From positions 1-64,000 of the forward strand of contig NZ_JPJG01000002.1 of the NCBI RefSeq assembly GCF_000765235.1: a stretch of DNA of 64,000 nucleotides, in the 5' to 3' direction. Positions 7,711-17,702 of this stretch are shown here, piece by piece. This DNA comes from Oscillibacter sp. ER4. GTDB taxonomy: Bacteria; Bacillota; Clostridia; Oscillospirales; Oscillospiraceae. The position numbers and the translations under genes are program-made. Numbering within the stretch: position 1 is the first letter of the stretch; each line of letters begins with the position of its first letter. The notes under the pieces were generated by a model, which was given only the letters and a program-made list of their open reading frames with translations, did not search any database and was not told the DNA's origin.

Positions 7711-7862
7711 AGCGCCAGCGCCCGCCTTTGGCGGGACGACGAGGTGGGAAGAGGATCGAAATTTCGGCGGATGCTTCCCCGTGCCCGTGGGCGCGCACAC
7801 AGCCGACAAACATGCGGGCGACCGCAGAACAAAGGGGCTGTGACCACGGGAAAAGCGACAAA
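7711..7862 (+). ncRNA. glmS ribozyme/riboswitch
   Basis: Matches the glmS catalytic RNA core: AGCGCC at 7711 with self-cleavage expected just before G7712, ACGACGAGG at 7736-7744, the conserved ATCGAAATTTCGGCGG stretch at 7755-7770 running into ATGC, and the later ACAAAGGGG-type and GACAAATG segments. It lies about 100-250 bases upstream of glmS. Glucosamine-6-phosphate acts as cofactor for cleavage, leading to mRNA decay. Recognised from motif order, not from a covariance search; the 3' boundary is approximate. Confidence 0.93.
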
Positions 7863-7958
7863 TGACTGCGCATTTGTCCTTTTGACGAAGCGGCCTTGCG
7901 CCGCAAAGGGGCATTTCTGCCCATTTTTCAAAAATCATCAAAAGGAGAATGTTATCAT

Positions 7959-9803
<1,845 letters not shown>

Positions 9804-9806
9804 AAA

Positions 9807-9836
9807 GGGAGCACCCGAAAGGGTGCTTCTTTTTTT
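9807..9836 (+). terminator. Terminator of glmS
   Basis: GAGCACCC-GAAA-GGGTGCTTC hairpin followed by seven T. Confidence 0.93.
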
Positions 9837-9837
9837 G

Positions 9838-10420
9838 CGCCCGCAGGGCGCACTCTATTATCCCCCACACCGTGTGGGGGACGCGGGAAAGGGGGATATT
9901 CTCTTTCTCGAAAGAGAATATCCCCCTTACACCCCCAAGAGAAAGGACGAGGGGAGCCCCCCCTCGACCCCCAACATTGGCAGTTTGCAGCTTGAATAAC
10001 TGCACGCGCTGCGCAGTGTGGGTGCGGTGTACATGGCTGCGCCATGAATCCCTGCGATTCGGCACCGATTGCAACTGCGCCTTACTATCGTGAGGCGCGA
10101 GTGACGTTTGTCTGGCGACAGACTGGCGGCATTGCTGACGCTCGCCGCATTGTGGAGACTGGCGATAGACGGGAATTACTGCGCACTTCTACAAGATCAG
10201 CAGAGCGGCAGCGGATAGTAGGAGCAAATCAAATCGTATAGCAACACCCAACGCGGCAACGCCGCGCGCAGGGAAGTGCAATCGGCAAGCGCCGCATCTC
10301 TTCGAGCTGCTCGCTTGCAATGGCGGGGTCAAGGGGCAGAGCCCCTTGCGTTCTCTTGGGGGTCTAAGGGGGCCATTCTCTCACGTGAGAGAATGGCCCC
10401 CTTTATTCGCCCCCCCTGCG
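9838..10420 (-). repeat. Family A dispersed structured repeat, copy A2
   Basis: About 580 non-coding bases between convergent genes. The left end has CCCCCACA-ccg-TGTGGGGG (9862-9880) and a perfect 36-base palindrome (9891-9926); the right end has AAGGGGC-aga-GCCCCTT (10331-10347) and a perfect 34-base palindrome (10368-10401). The middle carries the GCGCCT/AGGCGC hairpin and the ATGGC-tgc-GCCAT hairpin found in the other copies. Same orientation as A1. Confidence 0.88.
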
Positions 10421-10436
10421 CAGCGCAGGGAAATAT

Positions 10437-11114
10437 TTACCCCGCCAGTGCGGCGTTCACCGCATCGACAGAAAATTCCGTCCACGCGAGATCGTCTTTG
10501 GCGGCTTGCTCGTCAAGAAACGCGCTGTACGCAGCTTCATCAATGCTCTCGCCATTCAGCGTGTAAACAGCATTTCCATCACTGCCTTCGGACATGGAGG
10601 CGAAGTCCTCATAGACCAGTACGCCATTTTCAAAGCGGGCGCGGGATGCGCCGTTGTCGAAGGCACCGTTCGACCATTCGAACGTGCCGTCGGCCTTTGG
10701 TGACAAAAAGCCGCGGTAGACGACCTGGTTGGCGTAAACCACGCCGTCATGGCAGGTGAGGATGACGTATTCCTCCTCGCCGCTGTAGTCGATAGCGAGC
10801 ACCAGCTCGTCTGCGCCGTCGCCGTCCAGGTCGAGCAGGGCGAAACGGGTGATCGTCCAGTCCATGTCCGAGCCGTCGACGCCCTTGGTGGCGTAGACGT
10901 CGGGCGCGCGGAACGAGGCGGTCGTCGCCTCGACGCCGGCGTTGATGAGATTCGCCGTCACGGTGACGTCGCCGGTGAAGAAGTCTTCATACAGGCTGCC
11001 CACCTGCGCGTCAGGCGGGGTGTCGTTTGCGTCCGCCTCCTTCTGCCCGCAGGCGGTCAGGAGCAGCGCGAGGGTCAGCGCGGCGGTGAGGCCGCACTGA
11101 AGATGTTTTTTCAT
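10437..11114 (-). CDS. Lipoprotein with a DxDxDG repeat-like motif, unknown function
   Basis: 225 residues. Signal peptide with lipobox LLTAC (Cys near residue 22) predicts a membrane-anchored extracellular lipoprotein. The central segment FALLDLDGDGADELVL resembles the calcium-binding DxDxDG loops of FG-GAP/VCBS repeats and is followed by a beta-rich region (YVILTCHDGVVYANQVVYRG). The ATG at 11114 has an AAAGGAG site; upstream in-frame starts overlap the neighbouring gene. It converges on glmS with repeat A2 between. A hairpin GTAACATGACTTT/AAAGTCGTTAC lies at about 11166-11194 upstream. No specific function can be assigned. Confidence 0.75.
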   Translation of the reverse strand: MKKHLQCGLTAALTLALLLTACGQKEADANDTPPDAQVGSLYEDFFTGDVTVTANLINAGVEATTASFRAPDVYATKGVDGSDMDWTITRFALLDLDGDGADELVLAIDYSGEEEYVILTCHDGVVYANQVVYRGFLSPKADGTFEWSNGAFDNGASRARFENGVLVYEDFASMSEGSDGNAVYTLNGESIDEAAYSAFLDEQAAKDDLAWTEFSVDAVNAALAG

Positions 11115-11229
11115 ATGGAATTCTCCTTTCCGATGTTTGCCGCACAGTCTGCGGCGATATGGATGGTAACATGACTTTAGACGAAAGTCGTTACAAAAAG
11201 GTTGCAGTTTGGAGACAAAAAGAAACAAA

Positions 11230-11254
11230 AAAGAGCGCCTGCGCGCTCTTTCCT
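11230..11254 (-). terminator. Terminator of the COG2426-type gene
   Basis: AAAGAGCGC / GCGCTCTTT stem with a 4-base loop; on the minus strand it is followed by a T-rich tract directly after the stop codon. Confidence 0.85.
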
Positions 11255-11746
11255 TTAGAACAAAAGCGTGACCCCGTGCGTCAGCAGCGTGATGATGCAG
11301 CCCGCGATGACGACGCCGAGGAAGATGACCGGCACGGCGCGCTTTAGGCGCATGTTGAGTACGGCGGCGATCAGCGCGCCCGTCCACGCGCCGGTGCCCG
11401 GCAGCGGGATGGCGACAAAGATCAAAAGCCCCCACGTCTGATAGCGGAGGACGTCGGCGCTTTTCGCCTCGGCGCGCGCTTCGAGGTGCGAGATGAAGCC
11501 CTCAAGCTTTGGAATATGTATGCGCACCCATTGGAACAGCGGGCGGACAAATAAAATGATGAACGGCACGGGGATCATGTTGCCGACGAGCGATGCGGCA
11601 AACGCCACGGGGATCGGCAGCCCCATCGCAACGCCCGCGGGCAGGCCGCCGCGCAGCTCCACGACGGGGAGCATTGAGATGAGCATGGTGAGCAGCGTTT
11701 CGCCGAGCGGGGTTTCGTGCAGCCAGAGAGAAAGAGAGTCGAGCAT
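11255..11746 (-). CDS. Small multi-drug export family membrane protein (COG2426 type)
   Basis: 163 residues with about four to five hydrophobic segments. Family features are the N-terminal MLPVVELRGGLPAG motif and the later IPLPGTGAWTGALIAA segment, typical of putative small multidrug export proteins. The family is related by hairpin topology to SNARE-associated/DedA proteins; substrate unknown. ATG at 11746 with an AAAGG site upstream. It is monocistronic, with its own terminator. Confidence 0.87.
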   Translation of the reverse strand: MLDSLSLWLHETPLGETLLTMLISMLPVVELRGGLPAGVAMGLPIPVAFAASLVGNMIPVPFIILFVRPLFQWVRIHIPKLEGFISHLEARAEAKSADVLRYQTWGLLIFVAIPLPGTGAWTGALIAAVLNMRLKRAVPVIFLGVVIAGCIITLLTHGVTLLF

Positions 11747-11854
11747 GATGCGCCTTTCTGAAAATGCAAGCGGTATAATACCTCATTTTAAATAAAATGA
11801 TAGCACGAAACGCTTCGCCGCGCAAGGGCCGCGGGATTAAGGTTCTATAAAGGT

Positions 11855-11886
11855 GCGGGGCCCCGGGTGTTCCCGGAGCCCTGCGC
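11855..11886 (-). terminator. Strong GC hairpin after the Asn/Gln-rich micropeptide gene
   Basis: GCGGGGCCCCGGG / CCCGGAGCCCTGC-type stem around a 4-base loop, followed on the minus strand by ACCTTTAT; probably the terminator of the 34-codon gene. Confidence 0.65.
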
Positions 11887-11898
11887 TCTTGAGTACAA

Positions 11899-12003
11899 TC
11901 AGCGGTTGTTCTTGTTCTGGTTGTTCTGATTCTGGTTGCCGTTCTGGTTCTGATTGGTGTTTTCCTGATTCTGGTTCTTGTTCTGATTATTGCGCTCCTT
12001 CAT
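11899..12003 (-). CDS. Asn/Gln-rich 34-residue micropeptide
   Basis: An ATG at 12003 preceded by a strong GAAAGGAGG site opens a frame of 34 codons. The peptide begins MKERNNQNKNQNQ and is almost entirely Asn and Gln with a few Lys, Glu and Gly, ending NNQNKNNR. It is hydrophilic, has no membrane segment and is closed by a GC-rich hairpin. The good ribosome binding site and the terminator argue that it is translated. Short Asn/Gln-rich peptides occur in clostridial genomes without assigned function; a link to spores is possible but not shown. Confidence 0.6.
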   Translation of the reverse strand: MKERNNQNKNQNQENTNQNQNGNQNQNNQNKNNR

Positions 12004-12102
12004 GTGCTCGCCTCCTTTCACTTTTCTTGCTTGCAGACATAGTGTTGACGGGCAAAAGTAAAAATATACCGTGGGATTTTCACTTTTTCGGGCAAATTGT
12101 TG

Positions 12103-12131
12103 TTGACAAACCGGAAAATAGAGCATATACT
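12103..12131 (+). promoter_or_regulatory. Sigma-A type promoter of infC-rpmI-rplT
   Basis: TTGACA at 12103-12108, 17-base spacer, TATACT at 12126-12131. Confidence 0.9.
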
Positions 12132-12134
12132 ACT

Positions 12135-12225
12135 TAAGCAAAACAAAGAAGAGCGGTGCATTCGTTCTCACCCCCAGCAAAGCGAAGGGGTCAATCGTGG
12201 AAAACAAAGCCTTCGGGCTTTTTTG
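12135..12225 (+). promoter_or_regulatory. Ribosomal-protein leader with attenuator upstream of infC
   Basis: The transcribed leader contains a region around 12150-12198 followed by a compact hairpin AAAGCC-TTCG-GGCTTT (12206-12221) and a T run, well before infC. In Firmicutes the infC-rpmI-rplT operon is autoregulated by L20 binding its leader; position and terminator fit that class, but the L20 binding fold was not verified. Confidence 0.65.
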
Positions 12226-12304
12226 TGGCATGGTACGGGTGCAGAATGTTCTGTGCTCGTTTTTTGTTTGCCAAATTCTTTATGAAAAACGGAGGTGCTT
12301 CGGT

Positions 12305-12823
12305 ATTAGCAGCAACGTGCATCAGATCAACGAAGAGATCCGGGACAGCGAGATCCGTCTCATCAGTGCGACCGGCGAGCAGCTCGGCATCATGTCTGCC
12401 GCGCAGGCGCAGCACATCGCCGACGAGCAGGGGCTTGACTTAGTCAAGATCTCGCCGCAGGCCAAGCCGCCTGTGTGCAAGCTCATGGACTACGGCAAGT
12501 TCCGCTTTGAACAGGGCAAGCGCGAAAAGGAAGCCAGAAAGAACCAGCATGTCGTCGAGATCAAGGAAGTGCGCATGTCCCCCGGTATCGACGTGGGCGA
12601 TTTTAACACCAAGCTCAAAAACGCCCAGAAATTCATTGCCGACGGCAACCGTGTCAAGGTCTCTGTCCGCTTCCGCGGCCGCGAGATGGCACACACGGAC
12701 ATCGGCCGCGATCTTCTTGTGCGCTTTGCAGAGTCCGTCGCCGAGGTCGCCAACCTGGATAAAGAGCCGAAAATGGAAGGCCGCAGCATGTCGATCTTCC
12801 TTTCCCCCAAGGCGGGAAAGTAA
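12305..12823 (+). CDS. infC: Translation initiation factor IF-3, ATT start codon
   Basis: 172 residues. The family normally begins with a short Ser/Asn stretch then NEEIR; here GGAGGTG at 12291-12297 is followed 7 bases later by ATT (12305-12307) and then SSNVHQINEEIRDSEIR. No ATG or GTG fits at that point, so an ATT start is inferred, as known for infC in several bacteria, where it lets IF-3 discriminate against its own initiation codon. N-terminal domain contains KPPVCKLMDYGKF; C-terminal domain contains the RGREMAH motif. IF-3 keeps 30S subunits free and checks the start codon. First gene of the operon with rpmI and rplT. Confidence 0.95.
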   Translation: MSSNVHQINEEIRDSEIRLISATGEQLGIMSAAQAQHIADEQGLDLVKISPQAKPPVCKLMDYGKFRFEQGKREKEARKNQHVVEIKEVRMSPGIDVGDFNTKLKNAQKFIADGNRVKVSVRFRGREMAHTDIGRDLLVRFAESVAEVANLDKEPKMEGRSMSIFLSPKAGK

Positions 12824-12862
12824 CTTTGAGCGCCACAACAAATACGAAAAGGAGAAACTACT

Positions 12863-13060
12863 ATGCCCAAGCTGAAAACCCACAGCGGTTCCAAAAAGAG
12901 ATTCAATCTGACCAAGTCCGGTAAGGTCAAGGTCGCCAAGGCTTTCAAGAGCCACATCCTGACCAAGAAGCCCACCAAGCGTACGCGTCGTCTGCGTCAG
13001 GGCGGCTATGCTGACAAGACCACTGCCAGCACGATCCGCAAGATGATCCCCTACAAATAA
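12863..13060 (+). CDS. rpmI: 50S ribosomal protein L35
   Basis: 65 residues, full length; [14 protein letters not shown] start and Lys/Arg-rich body are diagnostic. It lies 39 bases after infC with an AAAGGAG site, in the conserved infC-rpmI-rplT order. It is a structural component of the large ribosomal subunit. Confidence 0.98.
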   Translation: MPKLKTHSGSKKRFNLTKSGKVKVAKAFKSHILTKKPTKRTRRLRQGGYADKTTASTIRKMIPYK

Positions 13061-13095
13061 TTTACAACGATACGCTTTAAGGAGGCTTATACAAT

Positions 13096-13446
13096 ATGGC
13101 ACGTGTTAAAGGCGCGATGATGACGCGCAAGAGAAGAAACAAGACCCTCAAGCTCGCCAAGGGCTACTGGGGCAACAAATCCCGCCACTTCAAGATGGCC
13201 AACGAGCAGGTCATGAAGTCCCTGACCTACGCTTATGTCGGCCGCCGCCTGAAGAAGAGAGACTTCCGCTCCCTGTGGATCACCCGTATCTCCGCAGCCT
13301 GCAAGCTCAACGGCATGAACTACTCCACGTTCATGCACGGCCTGAAGACCGCCGGCATCGAGATCAACCGCAAGATGCTCAGCGAGATGGCCATCAACGA
13401 TCCCGTCGCTTTCACCAAGCTCGTCGAGATCGCGAAGAACGCCTGA
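13096..13446 (+). CDS. rplT: 50S ribosomal protein L20
   Basis: 116 residues, full length; [26 protein letters not shown] is the expected start region, shown here only as its first motif, and the body contains [17 protein letters not shown]20 binds 23S rRNA early in 50S assembly and in Firmicutes represses its own operon by binding the leader. It follows rpmI by 35 bases (GGAGG site). Confidence 0.98.
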   Translation: MARVKGAMMTRKRRNKTLKLAKGYWGNKSRHFKMANEQVMKSLTYAYVGRRLKKRDFRSLWITRISAACKLNGMNYSTFMHGLKTAGIEINRKMLSEMAINDPVAFTKLVEIAKNA

Positions 13447-13457
13447 TTTTATTCGCT

Positions 13458-13492
13458 AAAAAACACCGCTGCTCATGCAGCGGTGTTTTTTT
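13458..13492 (+). terminator. Terminator of the infC operon
   Basis: AAAACACCGCTG / CAGCGGTGTTTT stem with a 6-base loop and a run of T. Confidence 0.93.
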
Positions 13493-13546
13493 ATTTTCTG
13501 CACAAAATGTAGAAAAGATCATAACGACGGAAAGAGGAAGAAACGC

Positions 13547-14121
13547 ATGAGAAAAACGCTCAAACGGAACCTGTCGTATGACGACAGGAACCACCTTTAC
13601 GATGTCTCGCTCTACTACGACGGCGAAGACGGCAGGCGCGTGCGCCGCACGCGCACCTATCCCACGATGGAGCAGGCCGAGCAGGTCATCGCCGAGTACC
13701 GCCGCGCGCAGCTGCTCGGCGGCATGAGCGCGCCCAGGGACGTTTTTGTGGAGGACTGGCTGCGCTACTCAAACGACTGCACCGCGACTGGGAAAGGCGG
13801 CGGAAGCAGGACCCTAAATATAACCCCGAGGGCTACGTCGCCGTCAACGAGGCGGGAAAGCCTTATCAGCCGGACGTTCTGTGCCAGCGCATTGCGCAGT
13901 TCATCGCCGCGCAGGGCCTCCCGCCGATCTCGCTCCACGGGCTGCGCCACAGCTTTGCGAGCGTCGCCAACAGCCAGAATGTGCCGATGTTCAGCATCTC
14001 GAAGGCGCTGGGGCACAGCTCAACATCCGTGACGAGCGCGGTGTATATGCACCTTTTCGACGACGCGGTGGCGGATGTGGTCTCGCAGGTGGCGAGCGCC
14101 ATCACAGGGGCGGAGCCGTGA
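13547..14121 (+). pseudogene. Tyrosine recombinase with a deleted, frameshifted centre
   Basis: The ATG at 13547 (AAAGAGGAAG upstream) opens an N-terminal arm-type domain (YDVSLYYDGEDGRR, then TMEQAEQVIAEYRRAQ and VEDWLRY). At about 13768-13780 the meaningful frame jumps by one: the new frame reads LKRLHRDWERRRKQDPKYN and continues to the C-terminal catalytic region HGLRHSFASVANSQ (H-x-L-R-H) and LGHSSTSVTSAVYMH with the catalytic Tyr, ending at 14121. Fused length is about 190 codons against about 370-400 for a working integrase, so roughly half, including the first catalytic Arg, is gone. It lies just after the rplT terminator and converges on ylbJ. Confidence 0.85.
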
Positions 14122-14124
14122 ACG

Positions 14125-15057
14125 TCAGGGAAACAGAAACGGCAGCGCGGGCAGGGCAAGGAGCAGCGACAGCAGCGCTTGCAGCACCTTTCCCTTGAGA
14201 TAGTACCGCGCGGAGAGGGGAGTGGCCGCGAGCACGCTGAGCGTCTGGCAGTGGACGCTCAGTCCGCCCCAGCCGAGCAGCGCCGCGCAGGCGAGAAAGC
14301 CTGCGCGCGAGCAGGGAAGCGACAGCACGCCGCTCGTGAGCTCTAAAAATCCAAGCAGCAGCGCGCAGGGGAGCGATGAGGCGAAGGCCTCCGGCAGAAA
14401 GTGCAGCAACAGCCGCGCAAGCACCGTGAAAAACACGACGAACGCGCTCACATTGAGGCATCCCGTCAGCGCGTTCTGCACCGCCGCGGGAAAGGCTGTG
14501 GAAAGATGCTGCGCTTTTGCGCTTTTGTGCGGATATGTTCCATGCGGCACCGGCGGCAACGCGCGGCAGGTGAGAAGACCTGCGCAGAGCGCCGCGGCGA
14601 CGTGGATGAGATACAGCGCCGCGCCCGCGCGGCTGGACGAAAACACGCCCGCGCCGCACACGCCGAGCAGAAATCCCGGTCCCGCGTTGTTGCAGAAGGC
14701 GAGCAGCCGCTCGCCCTCTTCCTGCGAGAGCGCGCCGTTTTCCACAAGCTCGGCAGCTGTCCGTGCGCCGACGGGGTAGCCGCCGCAAAGACCCAGCGCC
14801 AGCGCGGCCGCGCCCGTACCAGAAAGACCGAACAGCGGCCGCATCAGCGGCGACAAAAGCGCAGAGAGCAGCTCCGACGCGCCGCAGGCGATGAGCAGCG
14901 ACGAGAGCACGAAAAACGGAAACAGCGACGGGATAAGCGTCTGCGCGCAGAGCAGCATCGCGTCCCGCGCCGCCTGTGCGCTGACCTCCGGCAACAGCAG
15001 CAGTGCGGAAAAGCAGCACAGCACCGCCAGAAGCGGCAAACGGTCTCTTATTTTCAT
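14125..15057 (-). CDS. ylbJ: Sporulation integral membrane protein YlbJ
   Basis: 310 residues with about eight membrane segments and two nucleoside-recognition (Gate) type regions: LIPSLFPFFVLSSLL, LGLCGGYPVGARTAAEL, AFCNNAGPGFLLGVCGAG and LGFLELTSGV. These are characteristic of YlbJ, a membrane protein required at a late stage of sporulation in Bacillus. ATG at 15057 with AGGTGA upstream; the in-frame extension to 15159 lacks a ribosome binding site. It is divergent from yqfC, with 116 bases between the two starts. Confidence 0.88.
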   Translation of the reverse strand: MKIRDRLPLLAVLCCFSALLLLPEVSAQAARDAMLLCAQTLIPSLFPFFVLSSLLIACGASELLSALLSPLMRPLFGLSGTGAAALALGLCGGYPVGARTAAELVENGALSQEEGERLLAFCNNAGPGFLLGVCGAGVFSSSRAGAALYLIHVAAALCAGLLTCRALPPVPHGTYPHKSAKAQHLSTAFPAAVQNALTGCLNVSAFVVFFTVLARLLLHFLPEAFASSLPCALLLGFLELTSGVLSLPCSRAGFLACAALLGWGGLSVHCQTLSVLAATPLSARYYLKGKVLQALLSLLLALPALPFLFP

Positions 15058-15173
15058 GCCATCACCTGACCTTCCAGACGAGTCTATGCGCGGGGCAAGC
15101 CGAACTTGCCCGCATGGGACAGGCAAATCCGCGCGAAAGGGCGCATAGGCTTTGCCCAAAGGGGAGATGGACG

Positions 15174-15458
15174 ATGGAACGAAACGAACGGCCGCAGCGC
15201 ATGCTGGCGCGCATGGCAGAGCTCTTTGACCTGCCGGCGGACATCGTGGCGGGGCTGTGCCATGTGGAGATGCTGGGCGACCGGCAGCTCTTTCTGGAGG
15301 GACACAGCGGGATCTTATCCTACGGAACAGAGCAGATCGACGTGGGGGCGGGCTCGCTCATCCTGCGCGTGCGCGGGCAGAATTTGACGCTGCGCAGCAT
15401 GACCGACAGCGAGGTGCGCATCTTCGGCAAGATCGACACCGTGGAATATGTGAGATGA
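15174..15458 (+). CDS. yqfC: Sporulation protein YqfC (YabP/YqfC family)
   Basis: 94 residues, full length. Pattern of the family: short helical N-terminus (MLARMAELFDLPADIV) and then beta-rich core VEMLGDRQLFLEGHSGIL followed by SLILRVRGQNLTL. YqfC and YqfD are produced under SigE in the mother cell in Bacillus. Start at 15174 follows a GGGGAG site. Its stop is 7 bases before yqfD, so the two are co-transcribed. Confidence 0.9.
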   Translation: MERNERPQRMLARMAELFDLPADIVAGLCHVEMLGDRQLFLEGHSGILSYGTEQIDVGAGSLILRVRGQNLTLRSMTDSEVRIFGKIDTVEYVR

Positions 15459-15465
15459 GGGAGCT

Positions 15466-16677
15466 ATGCTGAAAAAAGCCGTCAAGCTGCTGCGCGGCAG
15501 TGTATGCGTGCGCGCAAAGAGCGCGTACCCCGAGCGGATGCTGAACCTCTGCTCCGCGCGGGGCATCGAATTCTGGGATGTCAGGTGGATCGACGATACG
15601 GCGCTGTCGTTCTGCGTGACACGCGGCGACCTGCGCGCGCTGCGCCGTGCCGCCGAGGGCTGCGGGGCGGAGGTATCTATCGAGCGCACGGCGGGCACGC
15701 CGTTTTTCTTTGCGCGCCTGCGCCGACGCCACGCACTGTTCGCCGGCGGCATTCTGTGTGCGGCGCTGCTGCTCGTCAACTCGCTTTTCATCTGGGATTT
15801 TGAGGTCACGGGCAACGAGACCGTCCCGACTGAGACGATTTTGCATGCCCTGCGCGAGCACGGCGTCCACCGCGGAACGTTCATCTATTCGTTCCGCTCG
15901 CAGGATATCTGCAACCGCGTTTTGCCGGAGCTCAAGGACCTCTGCTGGGTGGCGGTCAACGTGCGCGGCTGCAAGGCCTATGTGCAGGTGCGTGAGCGCG
16001 TGCGCGCACCCGAGCGGGTAAACGAGAGCGAGCCGACGAACGTCATTGCGGCAAAGCCGGGCCTTATCACCAAGGTCCGCGCGCTGGATGGGGAGAAAAG
16101 AGTCCTGCCCGGCACGAGCGTACAGCAGGGCCAGCTTTTGATCGCGGGCGTGGTGGACACGGGCGGCACAGAAAAGCCGAGCGTGACGACGCGCTTTTTA
16201 GCGGGCAAGGGCGAAGTCTGGGCACGGACATGGTACGACCTCACCGTCCGCGTGCCGCTCACGTATGAAAAGAAGGTTTACACCGGAAAAGAAAAGCGCA
16301 GCCATACCTTGATTTGGGGCGAGAATCGGTTGAAAATTGGTGCAAAAGGGAGTAGCATTTGCAATGTTGATTGTGATAAAATAAAGAATCAAACACAATG
16401 GACGCTTTTTGGCCTTTTTGCCCTGCCCGTCACATGGGAGACGGAAACGCTGCTGCCCTACGAATTGGAAATAACACCACGTTCCCGCGCCGACGCGGAG
16501 GCGCAGGGAAAAGACATGCTCGAAACGTATCTTGCCGCCCTCTTGGGGGAGACTGGCAGCGTGACGCAGCGGCGCTTTTCGACCGCTGTGGAGGGCGACA
16601 CCCTCGTCGTGACGCTCTCCGCTGAGTGTGAGGAGCAGATCGGAAAAGAGGTGCCCATTGCCGTCAGTGAAGGATAA
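15466..16677 (+). CDS. yqfD: Sporulation protein YqfD
   Basis: 403 residues. The N-terminal region (FWDVRWIDDTALSFCV) leads to one membrane segment (LFAGGILCAALLLVNSLFIW, about residues 91-110), followed by a large external domain beginning DFEVTGNETVP, as in YqfD of spore formers. It is mother-cell membrane protein with an undetermined biochemical role. A stretch near 16310-16410 is markedly AT-rich relative to the rest of the gene (residues around GENRLKIGAKGSSICN), while the frame remains open. It is linked to yqfC upstream and phoH downstream. Confidence 0.93.
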   Translation: MLKKAVKLLRGSVCVRAKSAYPERMLNLCSARGIEFWDVRWIDDTALSFCVTRGDLRALRRAAEGCGAEVSIERTAGTPFFFARLRRRHALFAGGILCAALLLVNSLFIWDFEVTGNETVPTETILHALREHGVHRGTFIYSFRSQDICNRVLPELKDLCWVAVNVRGCKAYVQVRERVRAPERVNESEPTNVIAAKPGLITKVRALDGEKRVLPGTSVQQGQLLIAGVVDTGGTEKPSVTTRFLAGKGEVWARTWYDLTVRVPLTYEKKVYTGKEKRSHTLIWGENRLKIGAKGSSICNVDCDKIKNQTQWTLFGLFALPVTWETETLLPYELEITPRSRADAEAQGKDMLETYLAALLGETGSVTQRRFSTAVEGDTLVVTLSAECEEQIGKEVPIAVSEG

Positions 16678-16730
16678 CACCGTCAGCCGCGACCGGCCGG
16701 CGTCAACATTTTTTCAGGAGGAAACACAGC

Positions 16731-17702
16731 ATGGAACAGCGCATCAGCATCGAACGCATGGAGCAGGCGGTCAATTTGTTCGGCTCATTCGATGAGAACG
16801 TGCGGCTGATCGAATCGGAATTCAAGGTCACCATTTCCAATCGCGAGGGCGAGCTGCGCGTGAACGGCGAGGTCGAGGACACGATGCTCGCCGTGAAGGC
16901 GCTCAATGCACTGCTCACGATCTCAAACCGCGGCGAACCCATCACCGAGCAGAATGTGCGCTACGTGATCTCGCTCGTGCGCGCGGGACAGGAGGACCGC
17001 ATCAGCGAGCTGACGCAGGACGTCATCTGCATCAGCTCCAAGGGCCGCCCCATCAAGCCCAAGACCATCGGACAGAAAAAATACATCGAGTCCGTTTTGA
17101 AAAACACCATCACCATCGGCGTCGGCCCCGCAGGTACGGGCAAAACGTACCTCGCCGTCGCCGCGGCGGTCGCGGCGTTCCGCGAGCGCAAGGTGAACCG
17201 TATCATCCTGACGCGCCCCGCGGTCGAGGCGGGCGAGCGCCTCGGCTTCCTGCCGGGCGATCTGCAGAGCAAGGTCGACCCGTATCTGCGCCCGTTGTAC
17301 GACGCGCTCTTTGATATGCTCGGCGCGGAAACGTACCAGAAGTATTTAGAGCGCGGCAACATCGAGGTCGCGCCCCTTGCCTATATGCGCGGCCGCACGC
17401 TGGACGACAGCTTCATCATTTTGGACGAGGCGCAGAACACGTCCTGCGAGCAGATGAAAATGTTTTTGACGCGCATGGGCTTTAATTCAAAAATGGTCAT
17501 CACCGGCGACGTGACGCAGATCGACCTGCCGGCGGACAAGATGAGCGGCCTCAAGCAGGCCGTGCGCGTGCTCAAAGACGTGGAGGGCATCGGCATCTGC
17601 GAGCTCACGGACCAGGACGTGGTGCGCCACGTGATGGTCCAGCGCATCATCAAGGCCTACGCGGACTATGAGGCCGCGCGAAACGAAAAGAGGAAAAAGT
17701 GA
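16731..17702 (+). CDS. PhoH family ATPase (PhoL)
   Basis: 323 residues. An N-terminal KH-like region precedes the PhoH ATPase domain, with Walker [15 protein letters not shown] (about residues 125-138) and Walker [10 protein letters not shown]. The family hydrolyses ATP and is associated with RNA metabolism; in most bacteria it is encoded beside ybeY, as here, and is thought to work with it. A CAGGAGGAAA site precedes the ATG. Its stop overlaps the start of ybeY. Confidence 0.95.
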   Translation: MEQRISIERMEQAVNLFGSFDENVRLIESEFKVTISNREGELRVNGEVEDTMLAVKALNALLTISNRGEPITEQNVRYVISLVRAGQEDRISELTQDVICISSKGRPIKPKTIGQKKYIESVLKNTITIGVGPAGTGKTYLAVAAAVAAFRERKVNRIILTRPAVEAGERLGFLPGDLQSKVDPYLRPLYDALFDMLGAETYQKYLERGNIEVAPLAYMRGRTLDDSFIILDEAQNTSCEQMKMFLTRMGFNSKMVITGDVTQIDLPADKMSGLKQAVRVLKDVEGIGICELTDQDVVRHVMVQRIIKAYADYEAARNEKRKK

